Origin: Nitrosomonas stercoris
GTDB taxonomy: Bacteria > Pseudomonadota > Gammaproteobacteria > Burkholderiales > Nitrosomonadaceae
DNA: 64,000 nt
Assembly: GCA_006742785.1 (NCBI GenBank)
Contig: AP019755.1
Span: 868,001 to 932,000, forward strand
Direction of reading: 5' to 3'
Positions 1 through 8,973 of this stretch are shown here, in pieces. Under the pieces are notes generated by a model that worked only from the letters and a program-made list of their open reading frames with translations, searched no databases and had not been told where the DNA came from. Position 1 is the stretch's first letter; each line of letters opens with the position of its first letter. Made by a program: the position numbers and the translations under genes.

Positions 1-2391
1 TTTTGGATCATCACGTTCCGCCTGGTCGGATAACAGCAGCAGGTTGTAAATAAAACCAGTGGATAATCCTCCCGCTTCATTAATTAACTGTTCCAGCGCA
101 TCACGGCGCTTTTCCATGAGTGCTTGCCATTCTGCCCAGCCAACGGTAACGTCCCACAAGCTGACAGCATCCTTTCCATCATGCTGCTTGGCGTTGTGTA
201 GTCCGGTTTCGGCAGCCACGGCAAGCTGGCGTGCTGGTACTTTTGGTTGTGTCATGGCTGCGCCAAGTGAGAAGGTAATGTCATCACGCACAACATAGCG
301 TGCAAATGCCTTGCGCATGGCGCTTGCCAGTTCAAGCGTAGATTCCCAGGAGCCGATCAGAAAAAAATCATCCCCCCCGGCAAATACCGTGTAAGTGTTA
401 CGAAAGCGCCCGTTCTCGCCATAAGCGCAATACCATGGCAGCCACAGCGCAAAAAAGGCATTAACCTGGCGTGAAAGTGAAGCCCAGCGGGCAAAAGTGG
501 GTTCATCTAACCCGTTCTGGAACAGTGCACCCAGGTTATCGATATCACCTTTGAGCGTAACCAGTGCGATTTCACCCAGCCATTTACCGTTTTCCTGTAG
601 TCGGCGATTTTCACAGGCAATGTGATGCAGTGTCTTGATCGGGTGCTTATGGTCAAATCCGGCTTCATCTTCCCAGCGGCCGTATTTATCAGAAAGTTGC
701 TGATCAAAGTTATCGAATACCGGCACATAACTGTTGATGAAACGCCGGGCATAACCGTGAAAGCAGGTGCCATTTTTATCAGGCAGATCAAAATCCCAGG
801 CACGTACCAGCTCCCCCTGTTCGGCCAGTTTGCCGTAATGCCCGGAAGCATCTGCTTCATTGACAAATATCAGGCGATAACCGAAGTAATCCAGATCGAG
901 TGGCTTTTTGAAGCTGTCTGCCTGGCGCACTACCAGCAGTCGTGCATGTTTGGTGAGTGCTTCGCCAATGGTGATCTGGTCACGTGACAGTGCACAGGAG
1001 GCTGGTTTTTCTCCCTCGGCAGCGCGGTCAGCCGGGTATCGACCGTGATAACCACAAGGCCCGTCGGCGAAAGATACCGTGCGCACGGCTGCAGTGTCGC
1101 CACATAGATCAAAACGTCGATGCTTGGCAATATCAAGTTCAGCAAACAATCGCTGCGTGAGCGCCTTGAAACGTTTGCTGATCAGATCGTTGCAACTGGC
1201 AGGGGTAGCGGCAATGCCTACACCAATCTCACCATAAGTGTGTCGCAAACACCATTGATCAAAACTGTGTCGGCAGATTGCTACTGCCTCGTGCGCTGAC
1301 TGGGTATTGGGCGCAACGATGAGGAATTTACCGGCTGCATTGATAATCTGGCTGGTTGACGGCAATTGCAGCGTTTCCAGTAATTTGAGTGCCGCCATTT
1401 CTGCCAGCAATGCCACTTGAAAAGAACGCCCGCGTAACAGCTTGTGAGCATGTTTTTGGGTTTGTGCGCCCTGTGCAAAAATAAAATTCTGAATACCGAA
1501 AAAATCTCCCTGGATCAACAGCAATTTTTGTTCATCCCAGTCAGGCCGTTCCGGGTTGCGCAGTTTTGCCAGTGCATCGGAGCCTGTGTTGCTGCTTTCC
1601 TCGTGCCAGCGCCAAAGCGCCGCAGCTAATGCAGCTACTGCCTTGCTATGGTCGTAGAGAGAAACATCCGGTATGACGCCGCGATTGGTCGCTGAAGGAA
1701 TCGCCTGGGTAAAGGTGAGCCAGGCGGAATCGAAATGATCCAGCCATAGCGGCCAATTGTTGCGATGCGACTTTGGGATAGATTTCAGCGCTTGCAAAAA
1801 TTGTTCCCACAGCGCGGCATACTCGGCTTGTGCTGTTTTATTTTCATTTGGCTCAATAGCAGCCCGTTTGTCAGGAAAAATAGCTTCTGGTCCAAGTGCC
1901 CGCAAAGGGTAGGCATGTTTGAACTGGCCGGCAGGAGCTTGTGAATTGATTTTGATCTGCTCGAACAAACTGACCATCCGCGCCTGAAAACGGTTTTTAT
2001 GCTGTGGTGTTTCTCCTTCGGCATCAGCGTTGTATTCATCAAATTTTGTACGCTCGAAACCTGAAGCAGCCCGGTCAGCGGTGGCAATGATCCATTGCAA
2101 TAATGTGTCTGGTTTATGATGTGCTGCTGCGGCATTAGCCATGCTGTCGGTAATATCGGCACCGCTGGTACGGCCAGAGAAAGGGGAAACATCACCGCGT
2201 AGAAGATCGGGCGCAAACTTTTCCACGATATCCCACATCCCGCCGGTGTGAGCAGCATGTGAATATCTGTAAAGCGTGGTCAGCGCATCGAGATCACCGT
2301 TAACCGGCAAGCCAGTTCTTTCGTGAAATTTGCCAAGATCATGTAATAAAGCAGCAAACGCAACACGACAGGATGATTGCAGAAGTGACAT
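1..2391 (-). CDS. csm1: Type III-A CRISPR effector Cas10/Csm1 (3' end beyond window)
   Basis: An open frame runs from an ATG at 2391 to the left edge without a stop, about 797 codons, so the last residues are missing. Cas10 is the large subunit of the type III-A (Csm) complex; it makes cyclic oligoadenylate and can cut DNA when crRNA pairs with target RNA. Visible marks: an HD pair at residues 17-18 (LLHDLGKFHERTG), the Csm1 segment GDFFGIQNFIF near residue 300, a GDIDNLG palm motif, and the cyclase GGDD at residues 672-675 (FAGGDDFFLIG, codons at 367-378), followed by SLGAAMTQ. All key residues are present, so it looks functional. An in-frame stop lies 16 codons upstream of the ATG. The rest of the csm operon should lie left of the window. 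The GxQNFI-type segment favours Csm1 over Cmr2. Confidence 0.93.
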   Translation of the reverse strand, partial: MSLLQSSCRVAFAALLHDLGKFHERTGLPVNGDLDALTTLYRYSHAAHTGGMWDIVEKFAPDLLRGDVSPFSGRTSGADITDSMANAAAAHHKPDTLLQWIIATADRAASGFERTKFDEYNADAEGETPQHKNRFQARMVSLFEQIKINSQAPAGQFKHAYPLRALGPEAIFPDKRAAIEPNENKTAQAEYAALWEQFLQALKSIPKSHRNNWPLWLDHFDSAWLTFTQAIPSATNRGVIPDVSLYDHSKAVAALAAALWRWHEESSNTGSDALAKLRNPERPDWDEQKLLLIQGDFFGIQNFIFAQGAQTQKHAHKLLRGRSFQVALLAEMAALKLLETLQLPSTSQIINAAGKFLIVAPNTQSAHEAVAICRHSFDQWCLRHTYGEIGVGIAATPASCNDLISKRFKALTQRLFAELDIAKHRRFDLCGDTAAVRTVSFADGPCGYHGRYPADRAAEGEKPASCALSRDQITIGEALTKHARLLVVRQADSFKKPLDLDYFGYRLIFVNEADASGHYGKLAEQGELVRAWDFDLPDKNGTCFHGYARRFINSYVPVFDNFDQQLSDKYGRWEDEAGFDHKHPIKTLHHIACENRRLQENGKWLGEIALVTLKGDIDNLGALFQNGLDEPTFARWASLSRQVNAFFALWLPWYCAYGENGRFRNTYTVFAGGDDFFLIGSWESTLELASAMRKAFARYVVRDDITFSLGAAMTQPKVPARQLAVAAETGLHNAKQHDGKDAVSLWDVTVGWAEWQALMEKRRDALEQLINEAGGLSTGFIYNLLLLSDQAERDDPK

Positions 2392-2569
2392 ATCAAAATT
2401 ATTCCGATAAACAAAACAATACAAATTGTGTGCCAGCTATGGATCAACAGGTGTAATGACAAGCTTGCTGGATGAAGTAAGCATGCTTACGTATTTTTCC
2501 TGTAAATTAGGCAGAGCTATATGATTTCACCTTGGAGAACTATTCAATTGTTTGAATACCGGTGAAAGA
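2392..2569 (-). promoter_or_regulatory. Upstream region of cas10, duplicated in front of the 284-aa gene
   Basis: The 77 bases before the cas10 start align without gaps to the 77 bases before the start at 3523. The best block is ACAGGTGTAATGACAAGCTTG-like (2447-2467 against 3579-3599, two mismatches in 21), lying exactly 56 bases from each start. A second block, GAATACCGGTGAAAGA (2554-2569 against 3649-3664, one mismatch in 16), follows at a different spacing. This suggests a shared promoter or 5' leader; no transcription start can be read directly. Confidence 0.55.
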
Positions 2570-2668
2570 AGGTAGTATTTCCGGAGAAAGAAGAGATTTG
2601 CGCCACAAAATGGCATGGTAATATCGGCAAAATTTATTGCTGGAACACGTCTAGCCAGTTTATTTTGC

Positions 2669-3523
2669 TTACCGCCAGCATTTTCGGCAGGGCTCAAGCC
2701 CGCTGGCCTGCAGTAGATGAAGAGGGAGCACGTAATCCACTGCGCCTGCCTGCTTCCTGTACAGCTCAAAAAGCAGATCGATCAGCTGCCATTTCAATTT
2801 GAAAAATTGTTCTACAATCTTTCTTTGTTCGGGATTAGAGATGTAAGCAAATGCTTTTTTCCTGCTTGGAGCGTAGCGAAAATTTTTAACGACAGCACCA
2901 TCTTTTCCATTTTGCATCTCTTGGGATGCATCAACGGTTTCACGAATTTTTTCTTGCAATTCTGCAATCGGCATGGACACTACATCTTGCACGCCACTGT
3001 TTTCATAGCGCACCTGTTCTGGTCTGGCATGAATATGAAACCTGGCGTTTACGCGCGCCCAGAAGACGTCATCTGATTTCCCCTCAAGCTCTTTCTTTAG
3101 CTGCTCGCAGAATTCCTGAAATTCTCTGACTTTCTGTGGGCCACGAGCTTTGATTTCCGGCGGGACACGATAATTGATGAAATCCGCAGTAAGACAGCGG
3201 CACGCATTTGTTCGGTGGAATTTAGGAGTCCCCACACTAAAAATATATTCAGGCGAGAATATTGGTTTTTTGATACGCAGAGATTGATACTTCCTCTCCA
3301 GCATCAGTTTTTGCACATATAACCGCTCTGCTTCCGGTTGATTCAGAATCGCAGCCAGGCTTTCTTCATAAATAAAATCAAACATCCAGTCTACGGACAC
3401 CCTGCCTTCCGGCTGCAACCACGAACCAGAAAGCCTGGTGTAGGTATACCTTGTGACATAGGCAACATCCTTCGCTTCTTCAGCAATCGGATCTACCTGA
3501 CAGGACGCTGCAAAACCAAACAT
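2669..3523 (-). CDS. Unrecognised 284-aa protein between cas10 and the CRISPR array
   Basis: I do not recognise this family. The protein is soluble-looking, with no signal peptide or membrane segment. It has a central segment rich in charged helices (about residues 120-200), a basic patch YAPSRKKAF near residue 220, a cysteine pair in FHRTNACRCL (about residue 112) and a C-terminal CRKCW, so metal binding is possible but not shown. It is transcribed in the same direction as cas10, and its upstream sequence is a duplicate of cas10's, with the same 56-base distance to the ATG. That supports both start codons and suggests co-expression with the type III system. It could be an ancillary factor of that system or an unrelated passenger. 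No CARF, HEPN or nuclease motif is evident. Confidence 0.7.
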   Translation of the reverse strand: MFGFAASCQVDPIAEEAKDVAYVTRYTYTRLSGSWLQPEGRVSVDWMFDFIYEESLAAILNQPEAERLYVQKLMLERKYQSLRIKKPIFSPEYIFSVGTPKFHRTNACRCLTADFINYRVPPEIKARGPQKVREFQEFCEQLKKELEGKSDDVFWARVNARFHIHARPEQVRYENSGVQDVVSMPIAELQEKIRETVDASQEMQNGKDGAVVKNFRYAPSRKKAFAYISNPEQRKIVEQFFKLKWQLIDLLFELYRKQAGAVDYVLPLHLLQASGLEPCRKCWR

Positions 3524-3664
3524 ATAAAAATTACTCCGGCTAATAGAACGAGATGCATTGTGTATCAGTTACTAGTTGACAGGTGTAACGGCAAGCTTGT
3601 CGAAGAAGATGAAGATGCTCTTACTAGCAATAACAGAAATAAATGCACGAATACCGGGGAAAGA
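3524..3664 (-). promoter_or_regulatory. Upstream region of the 284-aa gene, duplicate of the cas10 upstream region
   Basis: Second copy of the conserved upstream block. ACAGGTGTAACGGCAAGCTTG-like sequence is at 3579-3599 and GAATACCGGGGAAAGA at 3649-3664. The segment touching the start codon (3524-3578) also aligns with 2392-2446 at clearly above-random identity and with no gaps, so the whole 5' region was copied, not just one binding site. Confidence 0.5.
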
Positions 3665-3782
3665 TGACAGCACTTCGGAAAATCAGACAGGCAGGAAAAG
3701 CAGTAGCATTTACCTGTTTTCTCGAAAATCCATTGATTATTGGAGAATGACAAAATCGCAAGAGGAAGCCTGCAGCCTATAG

Positions 3783-3926
3783 AAAAGTAGCTGCCGGCCG
3801 CATGATAAAATTGACTGTTCTTTAAAAGAAAATAGGTTTTGAAAGAGACATCTTGCAACGTGACGCTAATTTTCCGCCGCACCCTTTGCAATCTATTGAT
3901 TACAAAGAAAAAAATGATAGTGCGCA
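3783..3926 (+). promoter_or_regulatory. Putative CRISPR leader
   Basis: AT-rich segment without a convincing gene directly before the first repeat. It is placed at this end because the repeats finish with ATTGAGAC, the usual 8-nt 5' handle form of type III crRNAs, so transcription runs rightward. The antisense orientation of the spacers to phage-like reading frames gives the same direction. The exact leader length is not visible. Confidence 0.55.
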
Positions 3927-4939
3927 GTGACACTAATGCCCTGATTTCAAAGGGATTGAGACATCAATAGCTTTATGGGCTTCTACGTCATTAAGTGACA
4001 CTAATGCCCTGATTTCAAAGGGATTGAGACTGTTCGAACTTAAACATGGTTATCTCCTTTAGAGTGACACTAATGCCCTGATTTCAAAGGGATTGAGACA
4101 GTTGTTGCTGCTTGACTGTTCGAACTTAAACAGTGACACTAATGCCCTGATTTCAAAGGGATTGAGACACTCAACACCAACGTTAAGCCACAGTTTACTA
4201 GGTGACACTAATGCCCTGATTTCAAAGGGATTGAGACAATTACATATATTTAAGAGAGCTAATCCATCTGTGTGACACTAATGCCCTGATTTCAAAGGGA
4301 TTGAGACCTCTGCCTCAGCTAATCTTGCCTTCTCAGCATGTGTGACACTAATGCCCTGATTTCAAAGGGATTGAGACTGAATTCTACACCAACATTTATC
4401 CATAGCTTTGGTGACACTAATGCCCTGATTTCAAAGGGATTGAGACGTATTAGGGTTCCATAAGATACCTAAGCTAGCTTCGTGACACTAATGCCCTGAT
4501 TTCAAAGGGATTGAGACTTTACCTTTCATAGTGATATCCTCCTTGCTTATGTGTGACACTAATGCCCTGATTTCAAAGGGATTGAGACGAAAAGAACATA
4601 ATTTATTCTCCTATATATTTATTGTGACACTAATGCCCTGATTTCAAAGGGATTGAGACCATGTCTTTCTCCTTGTGTTGATGTTTATTATTAGTGACAC
4701 TAATGCCCTGATTTCAAAGGGATTGAGACATTCAAGTATTACAGTCCTATCTAAGAGATTAAGGTGACACTAATGCCCTGATTTCAAAGGGATTGAGACA
4801 CATCTCCTCCAGCCCTTCCGATGGCGATAGCTTCGTGACACTAATGCCCTGATTTCAAAGGGATTGAGACAGCTGAAGGGCCCAATATTGAGTGTTTGCT
4901 CATGTGACACTAATGCCCTGATTTCAAAGGGATTGAGAC
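3927..4939 (+). CRISPR. CRISPR array, 15 identical 36-bp repeats and 14 spacers
   Basis: Repeats begin GTGACACTAATGCCC and end AAGGGATTGAGAC. They start at 3927, 3995, 4064, 4133, 4202, 4272, 4342, 4411, 4482, 4553, 4624, 4694, 4764, 4835 and 4904. Spacers are 32-35 bp. The repeats carry a short internal palindrome (CCCT..AGGG) and show no decay at either end, so the array looks active and its age polarity is not marked by a degenerate terminal repeat. Reverse complements of all spacers contain an open frame. Spacers 2, 9, 10 and 11 carry a Shine-Dalgarno plus ATG, spacer 14 begins at an ATG, and spacer 3 overlaps spacer 2 by 16 nt. Cas10 to the left points to type III-A use of the crRNAs. 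No cas1 or cas2 is in the window. Confidence 0.98.
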
Positions 4940-5252
4940 ATGGTGCATGTTTCCTGCCTCAATCCACAACAAATACACTCATAGAGAATTGAACAACACC
5001 GTCCCAAGAGATGAAGAATCAGATTAAAATTTCAGGTGTTGCACTAAAATTCCAGCTAGTCACTCCATCGCTATTTATATTGACCAGCCTTGTACAATGA
5101 GCATGCATGACAATAATGTTCGTTGATCGGCTTCTAATCGTCAAAATAAAAGCTATTCCCAAACAATGATTTAGTCATTTGTTCACGATCGCGATTGTCT
5201 ATATTGCTTGTACCTAAATAACACCTATTCTATTTATTCTTTGATTTCCAAC
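4940..5252. other. Intergenic, no gene seen
   Basis: About 310 bases between the last repeat and the ABC exporter. A short stretch near 5025-5060 holds two similar halves (AAAATTTCAGGTG and AAAATTCCAGCTAG) that resemble a worn insertion-sequence end, but nothing more supports an element. The promoter of the exporter is expected here; a TTG codon at 5208 opens the same frame but lacks a ribosome binding site. Confidence 0.4.
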
Positions 5253-7049
5253 ATGGCGCTTGATCAACCTCACTCTTCTCCGCGCGCACCTTCGTTGCCA
5301 CGTGAACCTTTTCCTTTCTTATTACATTTTTTTCGGCATTACACTGGTTGGTGCGTGCTGGTGGTATTACTAGAAATTGGTTCTTCGGCTAGCGGTATTT
5401 TGACGCCCTACGCTATTGGTCAGATTGTCGGTGGGGTGACTGATGCATTAGAGTCACGAGAGAAAATATTTGCTCTGGTTGCTTTCCCACTTGGGCTGTA
5501 TATCGTACTCACGTTAGGAGAAGTACTATTCAGTCGTGCTAGTGCTTCTTGTCGTATTATCGTTGCGCCACGTTTACGAGCGCAGGTAACGGGTGAATTA
5601 TTCGCTTATCTGCAACATCATTCGCACCGTTTCCTCAGTAATAATTTCGCCGGTGCGCTAGCCAGCCGTATTTCAGAAACTTCCAGCAGTGTGAACATGA
5701 CTTTGTGGACGCTGGTATTTGATTTTTTGCCAATCGCGGTCACACTCATCGTATCAGTAGCGCTGTTAGGGTATGCCAGCATGCCACTGGCCGTGTTTAC
5801 ACTGGTATGGGCGGTGCTTTTTTTAAGCGTTTCCTATCATTTTGCGCGACGCATTCGTCCTTTAGCACATCAATCTGCTAATGCACGCAGCACGACTGTA
5901 GGTAAAGTGGTGGACGCCGTCACTAATCTTGCCAGCGTACGTCTGTTTGCCATGCTGGGTTTTGAACGGGATTATCTTCAAAATTTTCTGAACAATGAGA
6001 TTGCTGCGGCACGGCGTTGGCTGTGGTCCAACGAGAAAATTCTCTGGTTTCAGTACTTACTGGCGCTGACGCTTAAAGTTGGCACCTTATTGTTAGCGTT
6101 ATGGTTATGGCAACACAATCAAATCACTGTTGCCGATTTTGTGATGAGCATCAGCTTGTCATTGCTGATTATTAATGAAGTGCGCAATATCAGCCGGCGC
6201 TTTATTGATCTGTTTGAATACATTGGCAACATCACCAATGGGGTCTATACCATTGTGCGTGAACACGAAATTACCGATATTGCCGATGCAAAGCCGTTAC
6301 AAGTAACAGCAGGCTGTATTGAATTGCGTGACGTTAATTTCAGCTATGTGCCAGGTAGCCCAGTGTTTGAACAGCTTAACTTGCGTATTGAAGGTGGGCA
6401 GCGCGTTGGCTTGGTGGGCTATTCGGGTTCTGGCAAATCCACCTTACTCAATCTGATTTTGCGGCTCTATGAACCACAACAGGGCAGCATTCTTATTGAT
6501 AGCCAGGATATTCGCCATGTGACACAGCAATCGCTGCATGAACAAATCAGCCTGATTCCGCAAGATCCCGGCTTGTTTCACCGTACTTTGCTTGAGAACA
6601 TCCGCTACGGTCAGCCAGATGCCAATCGCGAAGCAATTGAATTGGCAGCACAGCGTGCAGATGCACATGAATTTATCGAGCGCATGCCTAATCAGTACGA
6701 ATCACTGGTAGGGGAGCGCGGTGTAAAACTTTCCGGTGGGCAACGCCAACGAATTTCCATTGCGCGCGTGATCGTCAAAAATGCGCCTATTCTGATCATG
6801 GATGAAGCAACTTCCAGCCTGGATTCCATCACGGAACAAGCCATTCAAAACAGTCTGAATACCCTTATGAAAAATAAAACCGTGATCGTGGTGGCACATC
6901 GCCTTTCCACCATTGCGCATCTGGATCGTATCCTGGTGTTCAGTCAAGGGCGTATCATTGAAGACGGGAGTCATGCCGATTTACTGGCCGCCAATGGCGC
7001 ATACACCCAATTATGGAATCGGCAGGCCAACGGATTTCTGGTTGAGTAA
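5253..7049 (+). CDS. ABC transporter, fused permease and ATPase (exporter type)
   Basis: Half-size exporter of the MsbA/multidrug group, about 598 aa from the ATG at 5253; the frame opens earlier at a TTG (5208) but the ATG fits the family better. The N-terminal half has hydrophobic segments of an ABC type-1 membrane domain. The C-terminal ATPase shows Walker A GYSGSGKSTL, Q-loop IPQDPGLF, signature LSGGQRQRISIA, Walker B ILIMDEATSSLD and the H-loop histidine in VVAHRLSTI, so all catalytic parts are present. It should work as a homodimer in the inner membrane. The substrate cannot be told from sequence. The oxidoreductase gene begins about 20 bases downstream, so the two are likely co-transcribed. 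Confidence 0.9.
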   Translation: MALDQPHSSPRAPSLPREPFPFLLHFFRHYTGWCVLVVLLEIGSSASGILTPYAIGQIVGGVTDALESREKIFALVAFPLGLYIVLTLGEVLFSRASASCRIIVAPRLRAQVTGELFAYLQHHSHRFLSNNFAGALASRISETSSSVNMTLWTLVFDFLPIAVTLIVSVALLGYASMPLAVFTLVWAVLFLSVSYHFARRIRPLAHQSANARSTTVGKVVDAVTNLASVRLFAMLGFERDYLQNFLNNEIAAARRWLWSNEKILWFQYLLALTLKVGTLLLALWLWQHNQITVADFVMSISLSLLIINEVRNISRRFIDLFEYIGNITNGVYTIVREHEITDIADAKPLQVTAGCIELRDVNFSYVPGSPVFEQLNLRIEGGQRVGLVGYSGSGKSTLLNLILRLYEPQQGSILIDSQDIRHVTQQSLHEQISLIPQDPGLFHRTLLENIRYGQPDANREAIELAAQRADAHEFIERMPNQYESLVGERGVKLSGGQRQRISIARVIVKNAPILIMDEATSSLDSITEQAIQNSLNTLMKNKTVIVVAHRLSTIAHLDRILVFSQGRIIEDGSHADLLAANGAYTQLWNRQANGFLVE

Positions 7050-7070
7050 ACCTGAACAGGAGAAATGGCA

Positions 7071-8288
7071 ATGAATAGAATTCTGATTTTAGGGGCCGGT
7101 TTTGCCGGCCTGTGGGCAGCAATGGCCGCCGCACGCAAATTGGACGAATCCGGACGAGCACAGACAACTGAAATTCTGGTGGTGGACGCACGCCCGTTTC
7201 ACAGCATTCGCGTACGTAATTATGAATTAGATCCTGCCGCCACTCAGGTGCCGCTGGCAGATGTGCTGGAGCCAATCGGCGTCAAATGGCTGACCGGTAC
7301 CATTGAACAGATTGATACCGCACAGCACACGGTCACTGTGAAAACAGCAAATGATACAAAAGTATTGAATTATGCACGCCTGGTCGTCGCGCTGGGTAGC
7401 ACACTGGTGCATCCGTCCATTCCTGGGTTAGTCGAACATGCGTTTGACGTAGATACGTTTGAAAACACCAACACACTGCTTGCTCATCTGCGATCCTTAT
7501 CAACACAACCCGCATCTGCCGGACGCTATACCGCAGTTGTCATTGGCGCTGGATTAACCGGCTCGGAAGTTGCCGCAGAATTACCAGCAAAACTGAGCAA
7601 ACTGGCAAAAAATACTGCAGAAGTGCGCGTTATTCTGATCGATCATTTACCGCGCATTGCTGATCAAATGGGAGAAGCACAACCGGTGATTGAAACCGCC
7701 ATGCGCAGCATGGGCGTTGAAATGCGCCCCGGAGTACAAGTGAGTCGCGTCACGTCTACTGGTGTAGAACTGGCAAATGGTGAAACCATTGCAGCGTCCA
7801 CGGTTATCTGGTGCGGCGGCTTTCATGCCAATCCACTGGTCAAGGAACTCCCAACCCAACACGATACGCTGGGTCGTATTCAAGTCGATGAATACTTACG
7901 TGTGCCTGATATTCCGGATGTATTTGCTGCTGGCGATTGCGCTAATCTTGCTATCGATGGCAAAAACGACATCATCATGTCATGCCAATACAGCCTGCCC
8001 ATGGGGCGCTTTTGCGGACACAACGTCGCGGCAAATTTATTAGGTGAGGCATTATTACCACTGCGGATTGATGATTACGTTACCTGCGTTGATCTCGGTT
8101 CCTGGGGAGCCGTCTATACACAAGGGCGCGAACGCAAATTGGTTATGCAGGGAGAACAGGTCAAGCGCACCAAACAATTTATCACCCACGAACTGATTTA
8201 CCCGCCTATCAATCGCAACCGTGACGATATCCTGCAAGCCGCCGCCCCAACTCTTGCAACAGAATCACTGGAGAATAAGGTGTTATAA
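7071..8288 (+). CDS. FAD-dependent NAD(P)H oxidoreductase, NDH-2-like
   Basis: About 405 aa with the two-dinucleotide-fold layout of type II NADH dehydrogenases and related flavoproteins: FAD-binding GAGFAGLWAAMAAA at the N-terminus, a second NAD-binding GAGLTGSEVAAE near residue 160, and the FAD-contacting VFAAGDCANL near residue 287. An AGGAG lies about 8 bases before the ATG at 7071 and only 2 bases before the ATG at 7065, so 7071 is the likelier start. No C-terminal membrane anchor is obvious. It sits directly behind the ABC exporter. Electron donor and acceptor are not determined; quinone reduction is the family's usual role, but some members are soluble oxidoreductases. Confidence 0.82.
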   Translation: MNRILILGAGFAGLWAAMAAARKLDESGRAQTTEILVVDARPFHSIRVRNYELDPAATQVPLADVLEPIGVKWLTGTIEQIDTAQHTVTVKTANDTKVLNYARLVVALGSTLVHPSIPGLVEHAFDVDTFENTNTLLAHLRSLSTQPASAGRYTAVVIGAGLTGSEVAAELPAKLSKLAKNTAEVRVILIDHLPRIADQMGEAQPVIETAMRSMGVEMRPGVQVSRVTSTGVELANGETIAASTVIWCGGFHANPLVKELPTQHDTLGRIQVDEYLRVPDIPDVFAAGDCANLAIDGKNDIIMSCQYSLPMGRFCGHNVAANLLGEALLPLRIDDYVTCVDLGSWGAVYTQGRERKLVMQGEQVKRTKQFITHELIYPPINRNRDDILQAAAPTLATESLENKVL

Positions 8289-8760
8289 ATACTGGATTGC
8301 TGCATTAGCGGCTTCGATTTCCCTCACTGTCCTTGCAAGGAAGCCGCGGCCGGTGAAGCAATCCAGTGCAGCCATATCAATGAAGGAAAAGTTGTCTTCG
8401 TACACACTACTGATGTTATTCCTGGATCGCCACAATCCTATGGATTTCGCGATGATGATGGAAAAAACGCCCTTGCAAGGAAGTGGCAAGCTGACGTGAC
8501 AATCCAGCAGTCAATATCAGGTAGAACACGCAAGCTACTAAGTTTATCCGTAATCAGCGTTAGGCTTCCTCGCATTTATAGCATTTTTCCCCGATAGCTT
8601 GCTCGCTTTCGCGAGGAGCAACGCGACGCGGCGATCCAGCGTATGGGTGCAAGATGCAAAGAATGGCTGCTTTTCTTCGTTGTGACGATAACACTAGATT
8701 GCTTCTCACTTACAGTGATCGCAATGACTCATTTTCATTAATTTCGGCGGTTGCGTCAGG
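8289..8760. repeat. Cluster of extragenic palindromic repeats
   Basis: No gene is seen between 8289 and 8973. The segment 8290-8372 is bounded by ACTGGATTGCT and its complement AGCAATCCAGT. CCTTGCAAGGAAG occurs twice (near 8331 and 8471), and CTAGATTGCTTCTC...CGCAATGAC near 8693-8728 is a typical short extragenic palindrome. The three units look like relatives of one dispersed family, partly worn. Transcripts could fold here, and the cluster may end the upstream operon. Confidence 0.5.
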
Positions 8761-8973
8761 GAACTCCTGAAAGATGTTAACGAGGAGTCAGCTCAAGGAA
8801 AAATCGGCGAAGAAGCGGGATTTATATGTAATAAATGAGCATTCAAAGTCGACTTTTAACCCAGAAATGGAAAAGTAGATAGTTTTACAGAGGTTCTCTG
8901 GGTTATCGCGTTAACTACGCTTCCCCCAAGATCAGAGTTCAGCGTAGTTCGTTGACGTTATGCCAAAATACGG

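Noticed and set aside
507..2462. Several short ORFs on both strands at the left edge
   Set aside because: They are other frames of the long minus-strand cas10 frame, which has no stop within the window.
4093..4275. 60-aa ORF with repeated sequence
   Set aside because: It reads through CRISPR repeats and spacers.
3927..4939. Idea that the CRISPR array guides the Tn7 transposon
   Set aside because: Tn7 here has its own TnsD and TnsE, the array lies 25 kb away with a Cas10 system, and no Cas5-8 or Cas12k type cargo is in the transposon.
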